This document shows positions 16,740-23,987 of a stretch of 64,000 bases of DNA, piece after piece. Each line of letters opens with the position of its first letter. The stretch's first letter is position 1. A program made the position numbers and the translations under genes. A model generated the notes under the pieces. The model did not search any database. It was not told the origin of the DNA and saw nothing but the letters and a program-made list of their open reading frames with translations. The stretch comes from Verrucomicrobiota bacterium (GTDB lineage Bacteria > Verrucomicrobiota > Verrucomicrobiia > Limisphaerales > UBA9464): contig VHCG01000004.1 in NCBI GenBank assembly GCA_016871805.1, forward strand, positions 55,195 through 119,194. Direction: 5' to 3'.

Positions 16740-18665
16740 TCACAGACCGGGTTTCCGGTCCGCTGAGGACCTCGGCGAGGCCAGCAGTCGGAGGCTGTTG
16801 AGCACCACCAGAACGGTGCTGCCTTCGTGCGCGGCAACACCGGTCCAGAGCGGCAGGCCACTCCAGCCCAGCGTGGCCAGGGCCATGACCGCCATGGTCC
16901 CCAATGAGATCACCAGGTTCTGTCCGATGATCCTCCGCGACCTTCGGCTGAGGTCACGGGCGAAGAGGAAGTTCTCCAGCCGGTCGTTCATCAGCACGAC
17001 ATCGGCCTGTTCCAGGGCGGCATCGGATCCGCGGATGCCCATGGCGACGCCGACATCGGCGCCGGCGATGACCGGGGCGTCGTTGACCCCGTCACCGATC
17101 ATGGCGACCCGATATCCTTGGTCCCGGAGCGAGCGGACGGACGCGACCTTCTCCTCCGGCCTCAATTGGGGAATTACCTCATCGACGCCCACCTCCCGGG
17201 CCAGACGCTCCGCCGCAGCGGCACGGTCACCGGTCAGCATGACCGTCCGGAGGCCATCCGATTTGAGCCGGGCGACCAAGCCCGCGGATTCAGGGCGCAG
17301 CGCATCGCGAAGGAGGAGGCGGGCGAGCAGACCCGGACCGCAGACCCAGGTCTCATTCACACCGTCCGGGACCGCGGGCAGCGTCTCGAAAAGGTCCCGC
17401 GGGAGCCTTGCGCCGAGGAGAGCCCGACTACCGAGGGCATAGTCCCCGTCCACACCCCGGGCGCGGATCCCCTGCCCCGGGACCGTTTCGGATCCCGAGA
17501 GTGGGACGGTCCCGGCACCCCTCCGGATCGTCTCCCGCTGGAGCGATCTCGAGATGGGGTGGTTGGACAGCGCCGCCAGGCTGCCCGCGGCGGCCAGCGC
17601 GGCGGCCTCGTCCCCCTCCAGTGATTCGATGCCCACCAGCTGCAGCGTTCCCTCGGTGAGCGTTCCGGTCTTGTCCATCGCCACCGCGGTGATGTCGGCC
17701 AGCGTCTCGACGGCCGCACCTCCCCGGAACAGGACGCCGCGTCGGGCGCCGCAGGCGATGGCCGACAGGATGGCGGACGGCACCGACAGGACGAGAGCGC
17801 AGGGAGAGAGGACTACCAGCAGGGTCATGGCCCTATAGAATGCGGTCTCTCCCTCCACGGGTGCCGAGAAGGCGGGCATGCCCCGACCCAGGTGGTTGTA
17901 CAGGAACCAGACCCCACAACCGACGACCACCCCGACCGTGTAGCGGGTTCCGAACCGGTCTGTGAACCGCTGGATGGGGGCCTTCTGCTGCTGCGCGTCA
18001 TGGATCATCTGGATGATCCGCTGGAGGGCGCTCTCTCCGGCAGGACATTCGACCCGACATTCGAGGACCCCCCAGAGGTTGAGCGTCCCGGCGGAGAGCC
18101 GATCGCCAGCCGACTTCGAGACCGGCTCGGCCTCGCCCGTCAGGGTCGACTCGTCACACGCGCTGTCGCCGCGGAGCACGATCAGATCGACCGGCACCTG
18201 CTCGTTGGCGGTGAGACGGATCTCCTGTCCGGGACGAAGGCTGTCGACCGACACCTGGGTCTCGACTCCATCGACCAGAAGCCGGGCCTGCTTGGGAACG
18301 CCTTTCAGGAGGGCCTGGATCTCGCGTCGGGTCCGGGCCGAGGCGAAGGCACCCAGGGCGGACGAGGAGGAAAACAGCACGAGGAGCAGAGCCCCCTCGC
18401 TCCACGTCCCCAGCACCGTGGATCCCACGACCACGAGGAGCATGAGGAACTCGGTGTTGAAGCGGAGCGCCCGGAGATCCCGGGCGACGTGACGGGCGAG
18501 GTCCCACGAGCCGCTGAACAAGGCAAGGCCGTAGAGAGCCTGGGAGGCAATGGGACCGGTCGACTCCATCCGCCAGGCCACCAGGGTCGAGACCGCGCAG
18601 ACCCCGGCCCGCGCCGCCATGGGACGCCACGGCAGTGCGTCGTCGTGGGCGTGGCCCGAACTCAC
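16740..18665 (-). CDS. Heavy-metal translocating P-type ATPase (P1B-4-like)
   Basis: 641 residues from a GTG that overlaps the regulator stop (GTGA). The N-terminus is short (GHAHDD), with no CxxC metal-binding domain. Actuator TGEAE at 176-180, membrane metal site SPC at 287-289 instead of CPC, phosphorylated Asp331 in DKTGTLT, hinge GDGVNDAP, and HEGST at about 613 in the last membrane helix. SPC together with HEG[ST]T is the signature of the P1B-4 group (CoaT/CtpD type), which exports Co, Zn, Ni or Fe. It therefore likely expels a divalent metal from the cytoplasm. Transcription follows the PocR/AraC regulator, suggesting that this regulator controls the pump. Confidence 0.9.
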   Translation of the reverse strand: MSSGHAHDDALPWRPMAARAGVCAVSTLVAWRMESTGPIASQALYGLALFSGSWDLARHVARDLRALRFNTEFLMLLVVVGSTVLGTWSEGALLLVLFSSSSALGAFASARTRREIQALLKGVPKQARLLVDGVETQVSVDSLRPGQEIRLTANEQVPVDLIVLRGDSACDESTLTGEAEPVSKSAGDRLSAGTLNLWGVLECRVECPAGESALQRIIQMIHDAQQQKAPIQRFTDRFGTRYTVGVVVGCGVWFLYNHLGRGMPAFSAPVEGETAFYRAMTLLVVLSPCALVLSVPSAILSAIACGARRGVLFRGGAAVETLADITAVAMDKTGTLTEGTLQLVGIESLEGDEAAALAAAGSLAALSNHPISRSLQRETIRRGAGTVPLSGSETVPGQGIRARGVDGDYALGSRALLGARLPRDLFETLPAVPDGVNETWVCGPGLLARLLLRDALRPESAGLVARLKSDGLRTVMLTGDRAAAAERLAREVGVDEVIPQLRPEEKVASVRSLRDQGYRVAMIGDGVNDAPVIAGADVGVAMGIRGSDAALEQADVVLMNDRLENFLFARDLSRRSRRIIGQNLVISLGTMAVMALATLGWSGLPLWTGVAAHEGSTVLVVLNSLRLLASPRSSADRKPGL

Positions 18666-19561
18666 CGGGTCCCGCCCCGTGGGAGACGTCGACGATATTC
18701 GGTCGGGGACTCCCCGAGGACCTTGCGGAAGACGCGGTTGAAATGGGTGAGGGACTGGAACCCGACCGCGAACGCCACCTCACTGATCCGGGCATTCGGG
18801 TTCAGCAGCAGGCTCTTGGCCTTCTCGATCCGGGCGCGGGAGACGTAGTCGGTGAAGTTCAGCCCCGTCGCCTTGTTGAACAGCTTGCGGAAGTAGAACG
18901 AGCTGGTGTTCACCGCCTTGGCCACCCGGCCCAGCGAGAGGTCCTCATCCTGGTGTTGGGCGATGAACTGTTTCGCCCGGACCACGGCGGGAGGTTCGGC
19001 GTTCCGGTCCTGGACGAGGATCTGGTTCCCGACGATCGACAGGTGCTGCGAGAGGATGGTGACCAGCCGGACCATGGCCTCGTACTGGTCCCGCGAAAGG
19101 ACCCGGGTGTGGAACCAGGCCTCCTCCATCCGCGTGAGATCGGTCCTCAGCCCCCAGTCGATGAGATGTCGGGCCGTCTTGGCGAAGCGGTCGTCGGTGG
19201 GGCCGTTCTCCACGAAGACCTGTCCGGTCTGCAGGAACCCCACATGCTGGTGTCCGAACCGCAGCGGGATCGAGGTCTCGCTGAACCCCGCGAAGCAGAC
19301 CGCGGTGCGTGGCGAGGCACCCGGATTCTCCGCGAGGGTCTCCTGCATCTCCAGGCATGCAGCGCAGGACTTGTTCGACTTCGCGAGGAGGGCACAGAAG
19401 GGATTCTCGTGCGGGTGGTCATGGAGGGAGGGGGTTTCCACATGGATCGGACGGACCGTCAACGGCAACCCCGTGGCCTCCCCAAACGCCTTCTGATAGT
19501 CCGCGAAGATCTGGGACTTCGAGAGCCTCTCCAGAAGCGTCTCGTCCTCGGTTCCGATCAC
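18662..19561 (-). CDS. AraC-family regulator with PocR sensory domain
   Basis: 299 residues from a GTG at 19561; the frame stays open to 19888 but the upstream part has no domain and overlaps uspA. Residues 10-165 resemble the PocR ligand-binding domain, with Cys56, Cys66, Cys69 and Cys89 (C-x9-C-x2-C-x19-C) and the GFLQTGQVF strand. Residues about 200-295 are the AraC DNA-binding domain with two helix-turn-helix motifs (DLSLGRVAKAVNTSSFYFRK; ISEVAFAVGFQSLTHFNRVF). PocR itself responds to propanediol; many relatives have unknown ligands, and the four Cys suggest a metal or redox cofactor. The stop overlaps the ATPase start by four bases, so the two are translationally coupled. Confidence 0.85.
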   Translation of the reverse strand: MIGTEDETLLERLSKSQIFADYQKAFGEATGLPLTVRPIHVETPSLHDHPHENPFCALLAKSNKSCAACLEMQETLAENPGASPRTAVCFAGFSETSIPLRFGHQHVGFLQTGQVFVENGPTDDRFAKTARHLIDWGLRTDLTRMEEAWFHTRVLSRDQYEAMVRLVTILSQHLSIVGNQILVQDRNAEPPAVVRAKQFIAQHQDEDLSLGRVAKAVNTSSFYFRKLFNKATGLNFTDYVSRARIEKAKSLLLNPNARISEVAFAVGFQSLTHFNRVFRKVLGESPTEYRRRLPRGGTR

Positions 19562-19598
19562 GGGACAACGTCTAGGGCCGCCCTCCCCCAGCCGCAAG

Positions 19599-19662
19599 CC
19601 TTGGTGTCGGCCTTGGTGTCGGCCCGATGGACGCCACGGACAACAACCGCCGGGTGTTGTTG
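19599..19662. promoter_or_regulatory. Tandem 12-mers and inverted repeat between divergent regulator and uspA
   Basis: CCTTGGTGTCGG occurs twice head to tail at 19599-19610 and 19611-19622. Downstream, CAACAAC (19641-19647) and GTTGTTG (19656-19662) form an inverted repeat with an 8-base spacer. Both sit in the 196-base region separating the PocR/AraC regulator and the universal stress gene, where AraC-type proteins commonly bind direct repeats. Confidence 0.35.
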
Positions 19663-19757
19663 GCCAATTCCCGGGAAGCGTCCTGGAATCCGGCGAGCCA
19701 ACGTCTGCGGGACGGCAGAACGCCAACCCTTGACCTCGGACAGCAGTACCCCACGCC

Positions 19758-20351
19758 ATGAAAACCAAGAAGAAGTCCAACGGATCCCGCAGGATCAGCA
19801 GAGCCACGAACGGCAAATCGACCGCCCGCCTGGTGGTCACCGACACCTCGGGAAGACAGGTGGCCTCGGCGCCTGCCCTGCAGCTCACCCCAAACCGGTT
19901 TCACCCACGGAGGATTCTTGTGCCCGTGGACTTTTCCCCCAACCGGCAGGAGTCGATCCTCCATGCCCGCCACTTCGCCGAACAGTTCGGGGCCGAGATC
20001 TGCCTTCTGCACGTCGTGGAGCCGGTGGTGGTGACGAACGACTTCGGCTATCTCCCGGTGTTGCCCAACGATCTGGAGGAACAGCGGCTGGAGGGCGCCG
20101 GGAAGGAGCTGCGTGCGCTCGCCAATTCCCTCGGAGCGGGAGTGCCTGTGAAATCGATGGTCCGTCTCGGCCGGGCCTGGAAGGAGATCACCGACGCCGC
20201 ACGCACGATCCCCGCCGACCTGCTCATCGTCTCCACCCACGGCTACACCGGGATCCAGCACGCCCTGCTTGGAAGCGTCGCCGAAAAGACTGTCCGCCAC
20301 CCGCCATGCCCCGTGCTCGTCGTGCGCCAGGGTGAACACGAGTTCGTCTGA
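19758..20351 (+). CDS. Universal stress protein (UspA family)
   Basis: 197 residues. The first 50 are a basic Lys/Arg/Ser/Thr-rich extension not normal for the family; the Usp fold runs from about 51 (RRILVPVDFSPNR) to 193. The ATP-binding motif G-x2-G-x9-G-S is intact (HGYTGIQHALLGSVAEKTVRH), so it belongs to the ATP-binding group. The closing PCPVLVVR strand is typical. Cytoplasmic, probably a stress or energy-status protein; exact role unknown. It is divergent from the PocR/AraC regulator and 53 bases ahead of the PhoPQ-related hydrolase gene. Confidence 0.9.
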   Translation: MKTKKKSNGSRRISRATNGKSTARLVVTDTSGRQVASAPALQLTPNRFHPRRILVPVDFSPNRQESILHARHFAEQFGAEICLLHVVEPVVVTNDFGYLPVLPNDLEEQRLEGAGKELRALANSLGAGVPVKSMVRLGRAWKEITDAARTIPADLLIVSTHGYTGIQHALLGSVAEKTVRHPPCPVLVVRQGEHEFV

Positions 20352-20404
20352 TCCGGAGGACCTTTTGGCTCGATCTCAGTGCGGGGTCGACCCATCCTCG
20401 ACCC

Positions 20405-21874
20405 ATGATCCCGCTTCCGCTTCTACCGGGCCGGGTCGGCATCGCCGGCCCATTGGTCCCGGGTCTTTTTCTGCTCGCCAGCCTGCTGTTCGGCCCCCGC
20501 GTCGTGGCCGATTCGCGACCGGTTCCCGAGGCGCGCCAGACCGCGCTGGACCGCTACGTCGCCAAGCCTGACCCAAGCTACTCCTGGAAGATGGCGATTT
20601 CCCTGCGGGACGAAAGCGCCACCGGCTACGCCATCGACATGACCTCGCAGACCTGGCGTACCTCGGAGGAGGTCGACCAGACCGCATGGCGGCACTGGCT
20701 GCTCGTGGTGAAGCCCGACAACCTCGCCCACACCACGGGACTTCTCTTCATCTCCGGCGGCAGCAACAAGGGGAACAACAGACCCCCAACCCCCTCGGCC
20801 GAACTGATCCGGATCGCCAAGGCCACGCGATGCGTCGTCGCGGAGCTCAAGATGGTCCCGAACCAGCCCCTGGTGTTCAACAAGGACGGCAGCCCGCGGG
20901 TCGAGGACGACCTCATCGCCTACACCTGGGACAAGTTCCTGCGGACCGGTGATGAGACCTGGCCGGCACGGCTTCCCATGACCAAGGCCGCGGTGCGGGC
21001 GATGGACACCATCACGGAATTCCTCGGCTCCGAGGCCGGTGGAAAGGCGAAGGTGGACACCTACGTCGTCTCCGGTGGCTCCAAGCGCGGCTGGACCACC
21101 TGGACCACCGCGGCGGTCGACCGGCGCGTGGTGGCGATCTGTCCGATCGTCATCGACGTGCTGAACATGGCCCAGTCGATCAAACACCACTACCGGGCCT
21201 ATGGATTCTATGCGCCTGCCGTCGGAAACTACGCCGAGCAGCACCGCATCCTCGACTGGCAGGACACCCCGGAAATCGTGGCTCTGGACAAGATCGAGGA
21301 CCCCTTCTCCTACAGGGATCGCATGACCATGCCGAAGCTGATTCTGAACGCTGCCGGCGACCAGTTCTTCCTGCCCGATTCCTCCCAGTTCTACTTCACC
21401 GAACTGCCTGATCCCAAATACCTCCGCTATGTGGCCAACACCGACCATTCGATGCGGAACAGCGATGCCTATGAAACCCTCCTCGCCTGGCAGTATGCCA
21501 TCGCCAACAAGGTGCCACTGCCCCGGTTCACCTGGGTGCATGGTTCGCACGGCACGCTGACCCTCAGGGCCGAGACGAAGCCGACGGAGGTCGTCTTGTG
21601 GACTGGACACAACGATGCGGTCCGCGATTTCCGGCTGGAGGTCGCGGGGCCGATCTACAAGTCGGTGCCCGTCTCGGAGACGTCCCCCGGGGTCTACGTC
21701 GCCAACATCCCGGAGCCGAAGTCGGGATGGACCGCCTATTTCGCCGAGCTGAGCTTCGACGTCGGGGCCGCGACCCCCCTGAAGCTCACCACCGATGTCA
21801 CGGTGACGCCGCGACGCCTTCCCTTCCCGGATCCCAAGCCGGCCTCTACGCCGAAAGGCTTCCTATCCAGGTAG
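20405..21874 (+). CDS. PhoPQ-activated pathogenicity-related (PqaA-like) alpha/beta hydrolase
   Basis: 489 residues. A hydrophobic leader (about 10-35) indicates export. The rest fits the PhoPQ_related family: LLFISGGSNKG near 114-123, nucleophile Ser226 in VSGGSKRGW, the WKMAISL start block, acid in NAAGDQFFLPDS and catalytic His in VANTDHSM. These make a standard Ser-Asp-His triad. The final 110 residues form a beta-rich module (FRLEVAGPIYKSV ...). The family is widespread in PVC bacteria and lacks a defined substrate; the name comes from Salmonella PqaA. No PhoPQ genes are nearby. Confidence 0.85.
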   Translation: MIPLPLLPGRVGIAGPLVPGLFLLASLLFGPRVVADSRPVPEARQTALDRYVAKPDPSYSWKMAISLRDESATGYAIDMTSQTWRTSEEVDQTAWRHWLLVVKPDNLAHTTGLLFISGGSNKGNNRPPTPSAELIRIAKATRCVVAELKMVPNQPLVFNKDGSPRVEDDLIAYTWDKFLRTGDETWPARLPMTKAAVRAMDTITEFLGSEAGGKAKVDTYVVSGGSKRGWTTWTTAAVDRRVVAICPIVIDVLNMAQSIKHHYRAYGFYAPAVGNYAEQHRILDWQDTPEIVALDKIEDPFSYRDRMTMPKLILNAAGDQFFLPDSSQFYFTELPDPKYLRYVANTDHSMRNSDAYETLLAWQYAIANKVPLPRFTWVHGSHGTLTLRAETKPTEVVLWTGHNDAVRDFRLEVAGPIYKSVPVSETSPGVYVANIPEPKSGWTAYFAELSFDVGAATPLKLTTDVTVTPRRLPFPDPKPASTPKGFLSR

Positions 21875-21906
21875 GGAGTCGCCGCGGAAGCCCACGATCC
21901 ACATCG

Positions 21907-22203
21907 ATGCCCCGCCGGAAGCGAGAGACCCCGGAGACATGTCCGAACTGCGGGGCCGACGTCCCGGACGGCGCCTTGGCGTGTCCCGAATGCGGGGCGG
22001 ATGAGGAAACCGGCTGGAACGACACAGCAGTCGGGCAGCGGCTGGGGATCGAGGATCCGGACGACTTCGACCACGAGGCCTGGGAGCGGGAGGAATCCGG
22101 GGAACCTCGACGAAGACCCTTGGGACGCCTCTGGTGGATCACCGCGGTGGTCCTGCTGGCGGCGTCCGCGATCGGGTTTCTGATCCTGTTTCTCCAACGC
22201 TGA
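21907..22203 (+). CDS. Small zinc-ribbon membrane protein of unknown function
   Basis: 98 residues. Two CxxC pairs close to the N-terminus (CPNCGAD at about 12-18 and CPECGAD at about 26-32) form a zinc ribbon. An acidic middle follows, with DPDDFDHEAWEREE. The C-terminus is a single hydrophobic helix (WWITAVVLLAASAIGFLILFL) ending two residues from the stop. This is a tail-anchored arrangement with the zinc ribbon in the cytoplasm. It lies 32 bases after the hydrolase gene on the same strand and is convergent with pyrG. I do not recognise a specific family. Confidence 0.75.
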   Translation: MPRRKRETPETCPNCGADVPDGALACPECGADEETGWNDTAVGQRLGIEDPDDFDHEAWEREESGEPRRRPLGRLWWITAVVLLAASAIGFLILFLQR

Positions 22204-22218
22204 CCGGAACCATTCGGC

Positions 22219-23832
22219 TCAGGCCGCCTTCCCGTGGCTGCGCTCGAGGGCCGCTGCGATGAAGCCCCGGAACAAGGGGTGCGGAGCGGTCGGCTTGCTC
22301 AGGAACTCGGGATGGAACTGGGAGGCCACGAAGAAGGGGTGGCGTTCGATCTCGATGATCTCGACAAGATCCCCATCGGGAGACATGCCGCTGATGGTGA
22401 AGCCCGCCTTCTCGAAGCGCTCCCGATAGGAGCCGTTGAATTCGTACCGGTGACGGTGCCGCTCATGGATCAGCGGGGCGCCGTAGAGCTGATGGGCGCG
22501 GGATCCGGGCTTGAGCCGACAGGGCTGCGACCCAAGCCGCATGGTACCCCCCACCTGGGTGACTCCCCGCTGTTCCTCGAGCAGGCAGATGACAGGATGC
22601 GGCGTCGCAGGATTGAACTCGGTGGAATGGGCCCCCTCCAGATGGAGGGCGTTTCGGGCAAACTCGATCGTGGCAATCTGCATGCCCAGGCACAGGCCCA
22701 GGTAGGGCAGGCCACGCTCCCGGGCAAAGCGGGCCGCCATGATCTTGCCCTCCGTGCCCCGTTCACCAAACCCGCCCGGCACGAGCACGCCCGAAAGATC
22801 CTTCAGCACCGTCTCGGCCCCATGCTTCTCGATGTCCTCGGCGTCGATCTGCTCGATCCGGACACCACAGTCGTTCGCGATGCCGCCATGGGTCAGCGCC
22901 TCATAGACCGACTTGTAGGCGTCCTGGAGCTCGATGTATTTGCCAACAACCCCGATCCGGACGCGGTTCTGGGGGGCGACCAGACGACGGATGATGTCCT
23001 GCCAATGCGCCATGTTGGCCGCGGGTAGATCGAGATGGAGCTGACGGCAGACCAGGTCGTCCATCCGTTCCCGCTGGAGCATGAGGGGCACCTCATAGAT
23101 GGAATGGTCGACATCCTTCTCCTCCACCACGGCGTCGAACGGCACGTTGCAGAAGAGGCTGAGCTTGTGCCGGAGCTCTTTGTTGAGCGGGTGCTCACAG
23201 CGACAGACCAGGACATTCGGCGCGATGCCGATCTCCCGCAGCTTGGCGACACTCTGCTGGGTGGGCTTGGTCTTCAGCTCGCCCGCCGCCTTGATGAACG
23301 GGATGTAGGTGACGTGGATGAAGCAGACATTGTGGGGACCCACATCGAGGGCGAACTCCCGGATCGCCTCGAGGAACGGCAGACCCTCGATGTCGCCGAC
23401 CGTCCCGCCGATCTCGGTGATGACGACATCGGCCTTCGATTCCTCGGCGAGGAGGCTGATCCGGCGCTGGATCTCGTCGGTCACATGCGGAATCACCTGG
23501 ACCGTCTTGCCGAGGTATTTGCCCGCCCGTTCGTTGTCGAGCACCTGCTGGTAGACCTGTCCGCTGGTGGTGTTGTTCCGTCGGGACAGCTTGGAGTTGG
23601 AAAACCGCTCGTAGTGCCCGAGGTCGAGGTCTGTCTCGGCACCGTCGTCGAGCACGTACACCTCACCATGCTGGAACGGGCTCATCGTCCCGGGATCGAC
23701 GTTGAGGTAGGGATCGAACTTCTGGAGCGTGACCTTCAGTCCGCGGTTCTCGAGGAGGGTCCCCAATGCCGCCGCGGTGAGCCCCTTTCCGAGGGAGCTC
23801 ACGACACCGCCTGTCACGAAGATGTACTTCAT
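22219..23832 (-). CDS. pyrG: CTP synthase
   Basis: 537 residues. It aminates UTP to CTP using glutamine. The N-terminal synthetase domain starts at the ATG ([16 protein letters not shown]) and contains the Mg-binding Asp and [14 protein letters not shown]; the C-terminal class I amidotransferase has the nucleophile in YLGLCLGMQ and the His/Glu pair in SQFHPEF. Length and all motifs are normal. It is divergent from the DUF1549/1553 gene and convergent with the zinc-ribbon gene. Confidence 0.97.
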   Translation of the reverse strand: MKYIFVTGGVVSSLGKGLTAAALGTLLENRGLKVTLQKFDPYLNVDPGTMSPFQHGEVYVLDDGAETDLDLGHYERFSNSKLSRRNNTTSGQVYQQVLDNERAGKYLGKTVQVIPHVTDEIQRRISLLAEESKADVVITEIGGTVGDIEGLPFLEAIREFALDVGPHNVCFIHVTYIPFIKAAGELKTKPTQQSVAKLREIGIAPNVLVCRCEHPLNKELRHKLSLFCNVPFDAVVEEKDVDHSIYEVPLMLQRERMDDLVCRQLHLDLPAANMAHWQDIIRRLVAPQNRVRIGVVGKYIELQDAYKSVYEALTHGGIANDCGVRIEQIDAEDIEKHGAETVLKDLSGVLVPGGFGERGTEGKIMAARFARERGLPYLGLCLGMQIATIEFARNALHLEGAHSTEFNPATPHPVICLLEEQRGVTQVGGTMRLGSQPCRLKPGSRAHQLYGAPLIHERHRHRYEFNGSYRERFEKAGFTISGMSPDGDLVEIIEIERHPFFVASQFHPEFLSKPTAPHPLFRGFIAAALERSHGKAA

Positions 23833-23987
23833 GGGCTGTCAGGCTCCCGTGCTTGACCGGGGCGTGGCAAAGGAAAAGTGAAACGACCTGAGGATCCGTA
23901 TTCCGACGCGCCGTGCTGGACGGAATCAGGACACGGAATACCCAGGCGACAGGGCCCTTCAAAACGGAGCGGACGGATGGTTTTGCC

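Noticed and set aside
20405..21874. A PhoPQ two-component control system linked to the PqaA-like gene
   Set aside because: The family name is historical; no sensor kinase or response regulator gene is present nearby.
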